From NCBI RefSeq assembly GCF_003217155.1, contig NZ_QJSU01000003.1, positions 310,001 to 374,000 of the forward strand: DNA of 64,000 nt, in the 5' to 3' direction. This DNA is from Psychrobacter fozii. GTDB taxonomy: Bacteria; Pseudomonadota; Gammaproteobacteria; Pseudomonadales; Moraxellaceae. The notes under the pieces are model-generated. The model was given only the letters and a program-made list of their open reading frames with translations. It was not told where the DNA came from and searched no databases. Each line of letters begins with the position of its first letter. Positions within the stretch are counted from its first letter, which is position 1. The translations under genes were made by a program, and so were the position numbers. Of this stretch, positions 24,894 through 34,502 are shown in pieces.

Positions 24894-26558
24894 ATGAGTC
24901 AACAATATACCATCGCTGATTATTTGTTTGATCGCATCGCAGAAGCGGGTGCATCGGAGATATTTGGTGTCCCTGGTGATTTTAATTTAACTTTTTTGGA
25001 TAACATTCTTGCCTCTGATAAATTGCGTTGGGTGGGTAATACCAATGAGCTAAATGCTGGTTATGCTGCAGATGGATACGCCCGTGAGCGTGGGTTTGCG
25101 GCGATGGTCACGACTTTCGGTGTGGGGGAGTTGTCAGCGATTAATGCGACGGCAGGCTCTTTTGCTGAGTACGCACCTGTATTGCATGTTGTGGGAGCGC
25201 CAAGTACCGCTCTACAAGACTCAAAGCGCCGTATTCATCACTCGCTTGGTGATGGCGTATTCAATCACTTTATTAAAATGGTAGAGCCAGTAACCGTGGC
25301 ACGGGCGCAACTCACACCAGAAAACGCAGCCTCAGAGATTGATCGTGTCATCCGCTTGATTCTTAAGAAACATCGTCCTGGCTATCTGCTGCTATCACCT
25401 GATGTGGCAAAAATGCCCATTTACCCACCAACTACAAAACTGATTGACAGCCAAGAAGATATCACTAGCCAAGCGGCATTGGCGGATTTCAAGCAAGCGC
25501 TTATAGCGTTTTTACCGAATAAAACCACGACGCTTATGGCAGATTTAATGGTGCATCGTTTAGGGTTGCAAAATCAGCTCAAAGCACTGATTGCTGATAC
25601 GGATATTCCTTATACCACGCTGTCTTGGGGTAAAACGCTACTTGATGAAAACAGTAATCGCTGGGCAGGAACTTATGCAGGCGTCGCCTCACGCCCTGTG
25701 GTCAAGGACGTAGTAGAAAACTGCGAATGCCTGATCAAAATAGGGGTGCAATATACGGATACAACTACGGCAGGGTTCAGTCAAGATATCAACGAAGATG
25801 TGGTAGTAGATTTGCATTATGAGCGTGCATCAATCAGCGGTCAAAATTTTGCACCGATTGCGCTAAAAGATGCGCTGCAAGTCTTGCATGAAGTCATGAC
25901 CTCTGGTATCAAAATCGTGCCAAAACCTTTCTGTGAGCCTGTCAACCCTCACGAGCAAAACGGCAAAGACGATGAGGCCATTCGCCAAGACGATCTGTGG
26001 CATATTATTGCAGACCATTTAGATCATAATAACTTGGTTTTTTCTGAACAAGGTACGGCTTACTTTGGTATTAGTGATGTGCGTTTGCCACAGGGTGTTA
26101 CGTCTTACGGGCAACCAATGTGGGGTTCGATTGGCTACACGCTGCCCGCAAGTTTGGGTGCTGCCATTGCGTCGCCAGACAAGCGTAGTGTGTTGTTGAT
26201 TGGTGATGGTTCTGCCTTACTCACTATTCAAGAAATCGCGGTGATGATCCAAGAGCGTACCAATCCAGTCATCGTGTTGATTAATAATGATGGCTACACG
26301 GTAGAGCGTGCAATTCATGGTGAAAATCAAGCTTACAATGATATTCCTAAATGCAATTGGCAGTTGATGCCACAAGCCTTTGGTGCGACTGAAGAAAACA
26401 GCTTGATGATCAAAGTAGAGACCGCTGGTGAGTTGAAAGCAGCACTCGAAAAAGCAGCAGTGACCACGGATAAGTTGGTGATGCTAGAAGTCATCGCCGA
26501 CAAACATGATATCCCGCCATTATTAGCAGACATCAGCGCGGCACTAAAGCCTTCTTAA
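24894..26558 (+). CDS. ThDP-dependent 2-oxoacid decarboxylase (indolepyruvate/pyruvate decarboxylase family)
   Basis: 554 residues, the normal size of IpdC/PDC/KdcA enzymes, which decarboxylate a 2-oxoacid to the aldehyde in the cytosol. Seen: the catalytic Glu in NTNELNAGYAADGYAR near residue 50, the HH pair in RRIHHSLGDG, and the ThDP/Mg motif GDGSALLTIQEIAVM...NNDGYTVER near 435-470. The exact oxoacid (indolepyruvate, phenylpyruvate, branched or pyruvate) cannot be set by eye. AAGGATATAAA precedes the ATG. It is a single gene with a terminator. Confidence 0.88.
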   Translation: MSQQYTIADYLFDRIAEAGASEIFGVPGDFNLTFLDNILASDKLRWVGNTNELNAGYAADGYARERGFAAMVTTFGVGELSAINATAGSFAEYAPVLHVVGAPSTALQDSKRRIHHSLGDGVFNHFIKMVEPVTVARAQLTPENAASEIDRVIRLILKKHRPGYLLLSPDVAKMPIYPPTTKLIDSQEDITSQAALADFKQALIAFLPNKTTTLMADLMVHRLGLQNQLKALIADTDIPYTTLSWGKTLLDENSNRWAGTYAGVASRPVVKDVVENCECLIKIGVQYTDTTTAGFSQDINEDVVVDLHYERASISGQNFAPIALKDALQVLHEVMTSGIKIVPKPFCEPVNPHEQNGKDDEAIRQDDLWHIIADHLDHNNLVFSEQGTAYFGISDVRLPQGVTSYGQPMWGSIGYTLPASLGAAIASPDKRSVLLIGDGSALLTIQEIAVMIQERTNPVIVLINNDGYTVERAIHGENQAYNDIPKCNWQLMPQAFGATEENSLMIKVETAGELKAALEKAAVTTDKLVMLEVIADKHDIPPLLADISAALKPS

Positions 26559-26622
26559 ATGAATAGCAGTGCATAAAGAAAATTAGTTTTTATATCAATT
26601 TTTTTTAGTTTTTAGACAGTGA

Positions 26623-26660
26623 AAGCTCTATTTGGCACAATGCTAAGTAGGGCTTTTTTT
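26623..26660 (+). terminator. rho-independent terminator
   Basis: AGCTCTATTTGGCA and TGCTAAGTAGGGCT form an imperfect stem, followed by seven Ts, about 65 bases after the decarboxylase stop. Confidence 0.75.
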
Positions 26661-26760
26661 GTATTTTAGGATTCTCATTATTTATTATCAGCTATTTTGT
26701 TCTGTGCGTTCATTATCGTGATAAATTAAGCGATTAATATGCGATAGGAGAGAACGCATC

Positions 26761-27096
26761 ATGATTTGGCTAAAAATGCTTATTGGTGCCTTGATGGTAT
26801 TGGCGATTCAATTATTTGCACAAACTCGATTTTTCTATTTGGCAGCACTTGCGCCACTTTTTCCCACGTTTACTTTGATCAGCCATTTCATTGTTGGTAC
26901 CGAGCGTAGCCCTGCTGATTTAAAAGTCGCCTTGATATTTAGCATGCTCGGCGTCATACCTCATCTTATCTATACTTTTGTGGTGTTTTTTAGCATTGGC
27001 TATGTCAGCTTATATAAAGCATTGATGCTGGGAGTTGTCGCTTGGATGATTGCTGCCGCTATCTTAGTGCTTACGTGGCAATATATACAAGCGTAG
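26761..27096 (+). CDS. GlpM/YdgC-family small inner-membrane protein
   Basis: 111 residues, four hydrophobic segments. The family core LAPLFPTFTLISHFIVGTER matches E. coli YdgC and Pseudomonas GlpM, where the stretch is LIPLFPTFALIAHYIVGSER, from memory. GlpM has been linked to alginate production in Pseudomonas; the molecular role is unknown. GGAGAG lies 9 bases before the ATG. It is a single gene. Confidence 0.85.
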   Translation: MIWLKMLIGALMVLAIQLFAQTRFFYLAALAPLFPTFTLISHFIVGTERSPADLKVALIFSMLGVIPHLIYTFVVFFSIGYVSLYKALMLGVVAWMIAAAILVLTWQYIQA

Positions 27097-27283
27097 TCAG
27101 TATTGAAGAGAGTCTCTAAAATAGTATGCAAAACAGTTCCAACTGTATTTATAGGGCTTAAGACGTGTCATCACACTCACTTATACAACCATGATCAAAG
27201 TGAAAGAAAATGCTAGTAAAAATATTTATAGATAGTTTTTATAGACATGATAGTAGATGTTATTCTTAATGATATTTTTAGTA
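27097..27283. other. intergenic, degraded repeat end
   Basis: At 27152-27174 TAGGGC, six extra bases, then CGTGTCATCA resembles a MITE end with a small insertion. Otherwise nothing is recognised. A second-family repeat begins at 27284. Confidence 0.35.
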
Positions 27284-27388
27284 CAGTTAATCCTATATAA
27301 AAGAGTGACGGCGTCAACCTCGCTTGAAGTATCACAGTTACAGCTACACTCGGTTACCCTGACTCTTTTTTAAATTGAATCAACTATA
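27284..27388 (+). repeat. short interspersed repeat, second family, copy A
   Basis: About 105 bp. It shares AACCTCGCTTGAAGTATCACA, CACTCGGTT, ACTC(T)TTTT, TAAATTGAATC and ACTATA, in the same order, with the copy at 62167. The ends (AGTTAATCC ... TCAACTATA) are weakly inverted. Non-coding. It lies upstream of the CvrA gene. Confidence 0.65.
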
Positions 27389-27488
27389 TTTAGATCTGGA
27401 TCTTACTAGTAAAGGTAAAAGATTAAATTGTAATATTTTCGCACCAACTTAATTCATCACCATTGATAAAAATAGGGCTTAAAAAAAG

Positions 27489-29279
27489 ATGGATACCTTA
27501 AATATCCTATATCTCGTAGGAGCATTGTTAATTTTCGCCAGTATTATGGCCAGTACATTGTCAGCGCGCTTGGGCGTTCCCTTGTTACTATTGTTTTTGA
27601 TAGTAGGCATGTTGGCTGGCGAGCAAGGTATCTTAGGGATTGAGTTTTCTCAATACGCGTTGGCCAATTTCGTCGGGCAGGCAGCTTTAGCCTGTATTTT
27701 GCTAGATGGTGGTCTACGTACTTCTTTTAAGTCATTCCGAGTCGGACTCAAGCCCGCGATTACGCTGGCCACGTGGGGTGTGCTAGCCACGGTCATGGTG
27801 CTAGGGGTATTCGTCACTTGGTTGCTCGATGTCGATTGGCGTTTTGGTCTATTGATGGCGGCCATTGTTGGTTCGACCGATGCGGCAGCAGTATTTTCTC
27901 TATTACGTAATGGCGGTGTCAAGCTCAACGATCGCGTCCAAGCCACGCTTGAGCTAGAGTCCGGTGGCAACGATCCATTGGCTATTTTATTGGTCACTGG
28001 TTTGATTGCCCTAAACGTTGATCCGGATGGTCAGAGCGTACTTGGATTTTTAGGTTTGCTGTTGCAGCAGTTAGGCGTTGGTTTGGGCATGGGTTTGCTC
28101 TTTGGTTATTTGTTGTCGCGGCTATTGCCCAAGGTGCACTTGGCAGAGGGTATGTATGCTATTTTGATACTGTCTGCTGGCTTGGCGGTTTTTGCGGCTA
28201 CCAACATGCTAGGCGGTAGTGGGTTTTTGGCGGTATATCTCACGGGTGTCATGATTGGCAATCACAAAGTGCGCTCGACTGAGCATGTGATGCGAGTGAT
28301 GGATAGCTTTGCATGGCTATCACAAGCGGTGCTATTTGTCGTATTAGGGCTACTAGTCACACCATCGAATGTTCTCAATGTTTGGCACTATTCAGTAGCG
28401 ATAGCGGCCTTTATGATCTTCGTTGCTCGTCCTATTGCCGTATATACCAGCGTGAAACCATTCAAATTTAAAGACAGAGAAATTGGCTTTATTTCTTGGG
28501 TTGGACTGCGTGGTGCGGTACCTATTACATTGGCTCTCTTACCGGTGATGGCAGGCATAGACAATGCCTTTATGCTGTTCGATATTGCTTTTGGCGTAGT
28601 CGTTGTGTCTTTGATTTTGCAAGGAACGACCATTCCTATCATGGCGAATTTGTTTAAAGTGCGTATTCCAACGAACAAAGACCCAAAAGAAGAACACGAA
28701 GTTTGGGTGTCTGATAAAGCCAGTATTACTCTGTATGAGTTCGAAGTTCAATCCGGTGCTTTTGCTATCGGTCGACATCCCTTGGAGATCTCTAAGCGTG
28801 TCAACCCTGACGAGATTCGTATTTTTGCGTTGGTCCGTGGACAGCAGATTGTCGTTACTGATGAAGAGACGAAGCTCAAATTTGGTGATAGCGTTTGGTA
28901 TGCAATGCGAGGCAATCACGCCAGCAAGATTGCCAAAATCTTTAATGACACGACTTTGAATCATAAAGCGATTGACGACTTTTATGGAGATTGGCTGCTA
29001 TCACCCAGTGTCAAGCTCGGCGATTTGCCATTTTTTACTGGAGCGATGACGTCCGAATCTCTAGTAGATAATCTAAAGCCAAAGCCTAAAGATGGTTCAA
29101 AAAGCATGTGGGATCAGACGGTCGCTGAGTATGTAAAGCAACGTTTAGCTACCGCACCAGTCTCTGGTGACACTGTCGTCATAAGCGACGAGTGGTCACT
29201 GGTCATCAAAGAAGTCGATGACAAAGGCAGGCTGAGAACCATTGGCTTAAAGCATCGAGAGCTACCAACAGCAGTTTAG
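27489..29279 (+). CDS. cvrA: K+/H+ antiporter, CPA1 family (CvrA/NhaP2)
   Basis: 596-residue inner-membrane antiporter. About 12-13 transmembrane helices occupy residues 1-400 with the CPA1 motifs VGQAALACILLDGGLRTSF, VGSTDAAAVFSLLRNGG and LELESGGNDPLAI (the conserved acidic ND pair). A TrkA-C-like cytosolic domain (about 415-490) and a CorC/HlyC-type C-terminal domain follow. This order and length match E. coli CvrA and Vibrio NhaP2, which protect against high internal K+. The start has AAAAAAAG just before the ATG. It converges with the LysR gene at 29297, with only 17 bases between stops and no evident terminator. Confidence 0.9.
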   Translation: MDTLNILYLVGALLIFASIMASTLSARLGVPLLLLFLIVGMLAGEQGILGIEFSQYALANFVGQAALACILLDGGLRTSFKSFRVGLKPAITLATWGVLATVMVLGVFVTWLLDVDWRFGLLMAAIVGSTDAAAVFSLLRNGGVKLNDRVQATLELESGGNDPLAILLVTGLIALNVDPDGQSVLGFLGLLLQQLGVGLGMGLLFGYLLSRLLPKVHLAEGMYAILILSAGLAVFAATNMLGGSGFLAVYLTGVMIGNHKVRSTEHVMRVMDSFAWLSQAVLFVVLGLLVTPSNVLNVWHYSVAIAAFMIFVARPIAVYTSVKPFKFKDREIGFISWVGLRGAVPITLALLPVMAGIDNAFMLFDIAFGVVVVSLILQGTTIPIMANLFKVRIPTNKDPKEEHEVWVSDKASITLYEFEVQSGAFAIGRHPLEISKRVNPDEIRIFALVRGQQIVVTDEETKLKFGDSVWYAMRGNHASKIAKIFNDTTLNHKAIDDFYGDWLLSPSVKLGDLPFFTGAMTSESLVDNLKPKPKDGSKSMWDQTVAEYVKQRLATAPVSGDTVVISDEWSLVIKEVDDKGRLRTIGLKHRELPTAV

Positions 29280-29296
29280 TTGTGTGCAGTGATTTT

Positions 29297-30199
29297 TTAT
29301 AATAAATTCATCATTTTATTCAAAAAGTCAGCAATGTGTTTGTGCTGGTTCTGCCGATACGCCCAATGGTGCTCGACGGCATAACTGGCTTCTTCCCGCA
29401 GTAATATTTTCATCAAACCTTCTCTTTCGTAGCGCATGGCTAGGTCACGAGGCAAGTAGCCAACATGGTGACCTGCAAGGATAAGCTGTGCAGTAGCCTC
29501 CATATGATACGTCGTAGCGCTTAATGTTTTGGGGCGTACATGATGGATGCTGACATCAGTAATATAGCCTCTTTTTATCCACGGATGGTTTTGTTCTAAG
29601 TCCTCTAATGTCAAACCTTCTGAATTATAAAATAACCGGTGCTCGCGTCCGCAGCACACGACCTGTCTCTCTACAAATGCTGGCTTAAACGTCAGTAATG
29701 GTGGAAAACTGCCAAAATAACCAACTCCAATATCACTCTCATTACTTAAGAGCTTTTCTATCATGCTTTCAGGACTTTGCACGTCAATAGAAAAGTGTAT
29801 CAATGGGTTATTACGGTAGCTGTTAGCCAGCCGTTGTCTAAGTACGTCATAAAAAAATTTGGGCATTTGATCGGTTAGGCACAGTCTAATGTGCCCGCCA
29901 TGAACGGAGTCTAGTTGCTGAATATAATGCAGCTGATGTTGAAAGTTGGCGACTGATTCGGTAAAGGCAACGCAAGCCTCATAAACCGCTGCACCATCCT
30001 CTGTCAGCTTAAATCCTGCACGACCACGATGGCATAACGTCATGCCCAACCGGTCTTCTAGATGCGTTAAATGACCGCTAATCACCGAAGGGGTGACGTT
30101 TAGGCGTGTCTGAGCTGCCGTTACCCCCTGACAGTCTACGATGGCCATAAAGCTACGTAGGGTTTTTACGTCTATTTTTATCAACTCATCTAATATCAA
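29297..30199 (-). CDS. LysR-family regulator of the guanidino cluster
   Basis: 300-residue LTTR read from a TTG start. The helix-turn-helix is near residues 8-65 (IDVKTLRSFMAIVDCQGVTA, then NVTPSVISGHLTHLEDRLG), followed by a co-inducer domain. The frame is open to an ATG at 30301, but the TTG at 30199 has a perfect GGAGG 7 bases upstream and begins where LTTR proteins usually begin. The extra 34 residues would run through a 26 bp palindrome that is better explained as an operator. It is divergent from gbuA, so it is the likely regulator of 30385-41243. Confidence 0.88.
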   Translation of the reverse strand: MILDELIKIDVKTLRSFMAIVDCQGVTAAQTRLNVTPSVISGHLTHLEDRLGMTLCHRGRAGFKLTEDGAAVYEACVAFTESVANFQHQLHYIQQLDSVHGGHIRLCLTDQMPKFFYDVLRQRLANSYRNNPLIHFSIDVQSPESMIEKLLSNESDIGVGYFGSFPPLLTFKPAFVERQVVCCGREHRLFYNSEGLTLEDLEQNHPWIKRGYITDVSIHHVRPKTLSATTYHMEATAQLILAGHHVGYLPRDLAMRYEREGLMKILLREEASYAVEHHWAYRQNQHKHIADFLNKMMNLL

Positions 30200-30269
30200 A
30201 AACCATCCTCCGATAAATACTCTCTTCAACAAACTTCTGCTAATAACGTATAAGTCTATTTTACTACGA

Positions 30270-30295
30270 AAATTTAGAAGTTTACTTCTGAATTT
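30270..30295. promoter_or_regulatory. palindromic operator candidate between LysR gene and gbuA
   Basis: AAATTTAGAAG, 4-base centre TTTA, CTTCTGAATTT: 10 of 11 positions are symmetric. It is located 71 bases from the LysR TTG and 90 bases from the gbuA ATG, where an LTTR would bind. Confidence 0.55.
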
Positions 30296-30384
30296 TACCA
30301 TGGTTTGCCATCTTATATTTAGGTATTGTCAAGGGTATGTAGCAAATTGTGTATTTTAATTAACAGATAATAAGGACGTAATTT

Positions 30385-31341
30385 ATGAGCTTCAATCAGC
30401 CACTAAGCGGTAACGAGATGCCAAGATTTGGCGGTTTCGCCACTATGATGCGCCTGCCAACTCAAGCCGACGCCGAAGGACTAGATGTGGCGTTCGTTGG
30501 CGTGCCTTTGGATATCGGTGCATCGAACCGTAGCGGTGCGAGACTAGGCCCAAGACAGATTCGTGATGAGTCACGCATGATTCGTCCTTACAACGTGGCA
30601 ACTCGTGCTGCCCCTTTTGAGTCATTACAAGTTGCTGATATTGGTGATGTGCCTATCAATACTTTTAACCTCCTAAAAAGCGTCGATATCATCGAAAAAT
30701 TCTATACCGATAAAATCGTTAAACACGGCGCGATTCCACTGACGTTGGGTGGCGATCATACCATTGCACTTCCTATCTTACGCGCACTTGCCAAAAAACA
30801 CGGCCCTGTCGGTATGGTGCATATCGATGCTCATGCAGATATCAATGATGATATGTTTGGCGAAAAAATCGCTCACGGCACACCGTTTCGCCGTGCTGTC
30901 GAAGAAAACCTAATCGATGGCAACCGTGTGGTACAGATTGGTTTACGTGGTACAGGCTATAGTGCTGAAGAGTTTGATTGGTCGACCGAGCAGGGCTTTC
31001 GCGTTGTGCCTGCTGAGGAATGCTGGTACAAGTCATTGGCTCCATTGATGGCAGAAGTACGCGAAAAGCTAGGCGATGGTCCTGTCTATCTAAGCTTTGA
31101 TATTGATGGTATTGACCCTGCATTTGCCCCTGGTACTGGTACTGCGGAAATCGGTGGTTTGACATCAACTCAAGGTATCGAAATCATTCGTGGTATGCGC
31201 GGTCTAGATGTAGTCGGCGGTGATTTGGTCGAAGTATCACCACCTTATGATCCATTTGGTAACACCTCTGTACTCGCTGCAAATTTATTGTTTGAGATGC
31301 TATGTATTCTACCGGGTGTGCGTTACGACGATAATGTCTAA
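30385..31341 (+). CDS. gbuA: guanidinobutyrase (agmatinase/ureohydrolase family)
   Basis: 318-residue Mn-dependent ureohydrolase. Metal ligands are in GGDHTIALP, HIDAHADIND and SFDIDGIDPAFAPG. The N-terminal QPLSGNEMPRFGGFATMMRL and the IGDVPINTFNLL and AHGTPFRRAVEE stretches agree closely with Pseudomonas aeruginosa GbuA as I recall it, more than with agmatinase SpeB. GpuA (guanidinopropionase) is a close relative and cannot be fully ruled out. The predicted reaction is 4-guanidinobutyrate to 4-aminobutyrate plus urea. AAGGACGTAATTT precedes the ATG. It is first gene of a run of + strand genes ending at 41243. Confidence 0.88.
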   Translation: MSFNQPLSGNEMPRFGGFATMMRLPTQADAEGLDVAFVGVPLDIGASNRSGARLGPRQIRDESRMIRPYNVATRAAPFESLQVADIGDVPINTFNLLKSVDIIEKFYTDKIVKHGAIPLTLGGDHTIALPILRALAKKHGPVGMVHIDAHADINDDMFGEKIAHGTPFRRAVEENLIDGNRVVQIGLRGTGYSAEEFDWSTEQGFRVVPAEECWYKSLAPLMAEVREKLGDGPVYLSFDIDGIDPAFAPGTGTAEIGGLTSTQGIEIIRGMRGLDVVGGDLVEVSPPYDPFGNTSVLAANLLFEMLCILPGVRYDDNV

Positions 31342-31525
31342 GTTGTTTGCTAATAGGAGTATCTCGCAATGATAACTACAAAGGGATGGGGTAGTAGCTC
31401 TCTCTTATTGGTTAAATTGGGAGCATAGGGTAGCTATCCAAATATGGTATATGACCGGATAGCTGCATCGTCACCAGTGCAATTGGCTTGCTGGTATTAA
31501 TACAACTCGGTTAAGGAAGACGCTC

Positions 31526-32872
31526 ATGAGTAAACCTTCTTCATTTTTTGGTCAAGATACGCTCTCTCCAAATGAGGCTGGACACAGTTTAGGTTCGATT
31601 GGTACGTTTGCGCTGTGGTTCGGTGCAAATATAGTGGTCACGACTATTTTAACTGGGATGTTGTTAGTACCTGATTTACGGTTTACCACCGCTATAACGA
31701 CAGTACTCATTGGCTCATTGATCGGTGCAATTCCTTTACTCCTAGTTGGTCTGATGGGTCAGCGTACTGGTCTGCCATCAATGGCACTAACGCGTAGAGC
31801 TTATGGGCCACTGGGTAGTCAGTTGATTTCACTGGTCAACATGGGTGTGCTCATCGCGTGGAGCTGTATTCAGGCTTTGCTCGCCGGTATGAGCCTGAAC
31901 TATGCCGTTGAAGCCACAACAGGCTATAGTAATCTGCCGCTATTTGTCATTCTGTGCGAGACAGTCGTGGTGTTGATTGTATTACGTGGTCATCTTGGTA
32001 TCGAGCTTGTTGAACGCTGGGCAGCACTAGCAATGGCAGGTCTTACCGTTGTGGTGCTCTATCAGTTAAATCAGCATTATGACGTTTCTACACTATTTGA
32101 GATGCCAGTTGAATCGCGTAATGGTATTACGCTAGGTATCGCTTTTGATATCGTCATCGCCACTGCATTTTCTTGGATGTCTTCGGCAGCTGATTACAAC
32201 CGCAATTGTAAGACATCTAAAATCGCAGTCTGGGGTACCTACTTTGGTTATATCATAGCGGCCATCGTTGCTATGGGCTTGGGTGCGACAATCTCAGGGC
32301 TCTCTATCCTAAACGGCATGGAGCAGACTTACGATCCGACACGCTTGCTCGCTGAATTTGGTTTTGGTCTACCAGCAGCATTGGTTATTTTCTTCTCAGT
32401 CATGACAACCAATGTGATGGCCGTGTATAGCGCCACGCTATCCTGTATGAACATCGCGCCTAATATGAGCTTTTGGAAACCTGCACTTATCATCGGTTTA
32501 GTCACTATCTTTGGTGCGCTGATTCCCGGTATTTTAGATCAATTCCAAAACTTCTTGTTAATCGTCGGTGCATTGTTCATCCCAGCATTCTCAGTCATGA
32601 TTGTTGATTACTATCTTGTTGGTCAAGAAGGCTATACAGAAAAGCTGCTTAATTCTACTAAGCAATTGGGCCGTCCTACTGCAAAAATTGCTATCGTGGC
32701 CTACATAATGGGGGCAGCGCTTGCCGCTTACTGGACCTTGATAGCACCGCCATCTTTTGGAGCCTCGTTACCCGTCTTTATCATCACTGGTGGACTTTAC
32801 TGGTTAGGTGCTACTTTATTCACTCGTCCTAGTAGTGCTATCACTTCTGCTCAAAAGGAGCCTTCATTATGA
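31526..32872 (+). CDS. NCS1-family permease (CodB-like)
   Basis: 448-residue membrane transporter with about 12 helices. It has the cytosine/purine permease style (LWFGANIVVTTILTG near residue 31, MSSAADYNRNCKTSK near 215). Known members carry cytosine, allantoin, hydantoins and other nitrogen compounds. As second gene of the guanidino cluster it probably imports the cluster's nitrogen compound; this is inference. Its stop overlaps the next start by four bases (ATGA), indicating translational coupling. Confidence 0.85.
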   Translation: MSKPSSFFGQDTLSPNEAGHSLGSIGTFALWFGANIVVTTILTGMLLVPDLRFTTAITTVLIGSLIGAIPLLLVGLMGQRTGLPSMALTRRAYGPLGSQLISLVNMGVLIAWSCIQALLAGMSLNYAVEATTGYSNLPLFVILCETVVVLIVLRGHLGIELVERWAALAMAGLTVVVLYQLNQHYDVSTLFEMPVESRNGITLGIAFDIVIATAFSWMSSAADYNRNCKTSKIAVWGTYFGYIIAAIVAMGLGATISGLSILNGMEQTYDPTRLLAEFGFGLPAALVIFFSVMTTNVMAVYSATLSCMNIAPNMSFWKPALIIGLVTIFGALIPGILDQFQNFLLIVGALFIPAFSVMIVDYYLVGQEGYTEKLLNSTKQLGRPTAKIAIVAYIMGAALAAYWTLIAPPSFGASLPVFIITGGLYWLGATLFTRPSSAITSAQKEPSL

Positions 32873-33671
32873 GATTGATGATTGCTCAAACGGACCCTTT
32901 ATGGGCTGAGCCTACTGTTAATTTAGCAGCATTGGAGTCACTCTGTCGACTAGCAGTAGAGGCAAAAGTAGATCTGCTCGCATTACCAGAGCTTGCATTC
33001 ACAGGCTACAATATCTTTGAGCGCCTTGATGATCTAGCTGAAGCGATCGATGGTCCAATCGTCACCGAAGCCAGTAAACTTGCTGATAAATACAATTTGC
33101 ATTTGCTGTTTGGACTGGCTGAGCAGGGGGCTAATGGCGAGTTGGCTAACGCTGCAGTATTGCTAGATGACAATGGTCAGCACCTTGCCACTTATCATAA
33201 GCGGCATCTATGGGATCGCGAAAACGAGTTTTTTGTTGCAGGCAAGAAATTCTGTGTGGTTGATACTCGATTTGGTAAATTAGGATTGATGATTTGCTAT
33301 GACAATGAATTTCCAGAAGTAGCAAGAGAGCTGGCTCAAGCAGGTGCTCAAATCATATTATCACCTACGGCAAATATGTTGCCGAATGCAGAGCGTCAGG
33401 TGCTACAAATCCGCGCGCGCGCGCAATGGACAATCAATGTTTTGTTGCTTGTATAAACCGATCAGGTGTGGAAGAAACGCTCCATTACTGTGGCAATAGC
33501 ATCGTTGCTGGTCCTGATGGTGAGGTTCTTGGCCGACTTGGTTTAGCAGCTGGCAGCATGATAGTAGACATCGATCTCGCCTGCATCGATGAGAGTCGCA
33601 CGCACCAAAACTATCTTAAGGACTTGCGTGTTCTTAAAGATACTCATGTCGTTAATGGAGCGGACTCATGA
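32869..33671 (+). pseudogene. nitrilase-family carbon-nitrogen hydrolase, frameshifted at a CG repeat
   Basis: Together two frames give a full nitrilase-fold amidase of about 266 residues. Catalytic Glu in LALPELAFTGYN, Lys in TYHKRHLWD and Cys in LMICYDNEFPE are all in the first frame (32869-33456). The first frame ends RARAQWTINVLLLV and stops; the family's usual continuation, RA(R)AMDNQCFVACINRSG, is in the +2 frame from 33426 to 33671. The switch falls in a 13-base CG tract at 33412-33424. Removing one CG unit restores IRARAMDNQ. Both ends overlap neighbours by ATGA, so the locus is otherwise a tight operon member. A 4-guanidinobutyramide amidase role would fit. The break may be real, phase-variable, or a sequencing error. 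Confidence 0.85.
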
Positions 33672-34411
33672 GTGAGCAATCATTACCACGTATCAAACCA
33701 GAAAACTGGTATCGAACAACCACGCTCAGTGATGGTATTACGCTCATCGATGAGCCGTGGATCAAGCCATTTTTTCGCTGTAATCTATGGCACGTGCGAG
33801 GCAGTCAAAGCGATTTATTAGTAGATTTTGGGTTAGGTGCTGTACCATTGCGCCGCCACGTCGCTCTGCTCGCTGATCGCGATATCATTGGTGTTGCTAG
33901 CCATACGCATTTTGACCATATTGGCGCGGCAAACGAGTTTGATTGCTGCCATGTACATTCTGCTGAAGCCCATATTCTTGCTGAGCCAGACAATGCTCGC
34001 ACCTTGGCTGATATGTTTGTCAACGATGAGATGTTTGATGCGCTACCTCCTGAGCCTTATGCTCATTGCGGCTATAAAATCGCTGCACCAGCGAAAATCA
34101 TGCAACTTGAGGATGGTGACATGATTGATTTGGGCAATCGTCAATTTGAAGTGATTCATACGCCCGGTCACTCCCCAGGTGGTATCGCCTTATGGGAAGC
34201 GGCTAGCGAAACTTTGATTTCTGGTGATCTTATCTATGACGGTCCATTAATCGAAGATACATGGCACAGCAATATGTCTGATTATGCCAAGAGTATGCGC
34301 CGCTTAAATGCATTACCTGTACGAGTTGTCCACGGCGGTCATTTTCCTAGTTTTTCAGGTAAACGTTTAAACGTCATGATTGATGATTGGTTACGTCACC
34401 ATGATTTATGA
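33668..34411 (+). CDS. metallo-beta-lactamase-fold hydrolase
   Basis: 247-residue MBL-fold protein. Metal motif SHTHFDHIGAANEF (HxHxDH), later HTPGHSPGG, SGDLIYDG and VHGGH give the full set of two-metal ligands. Resembles glyoxalase II-like hydrolases of unknown substrate. It overlaps the broken nitrilase gene by four bases and so belongs to the guanidino operon. The next gene starts 91 bases on. Confidence 0.85.
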   Translation: MSEQSLPRIKPENWYRTTTLSDGITLIDEPWIKPFFRCNLWHVRGSQSDLLVDFGLGAVPLRRHVALLADRDIIGVASHTHFDHIGAANEFDCCHVHSAEAHILAEPDNARTLADMFVNDEMFDALPPEPYAHCGYKIAAPAKIMQLEDGDMIDLGNRQFEVIHTPGHSPGGIALWEAASETLISGDLIYDGPLIEDTWHSNMSDYAKSMRRLNALPVRVVHGGHFPSFSGKRLNVMIDDWLRHHDL

Positions 34412-34502
34412 TTGACAGCATTCAAGACATATTTAAAAAAATAGCTAACCAACATAAAAATCTTAACTTAATACTTATTACATTTTTCAGGACGAAAAAC
34501 TC

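Noticed and set aside
28388..28964. Frames on the minus strand inside cvrA
   Set aside because: Shadow frames of a conserved antiporter gene, no coding signature of their own.
33426..33671. Separate 81-residue gene with its own ATG
   Set aside because: Its residues are the normal C-terminal third of the nitrilase fold that continues from the upstream frame; the ATG is the internal Met of the family's AMDNQ segment.
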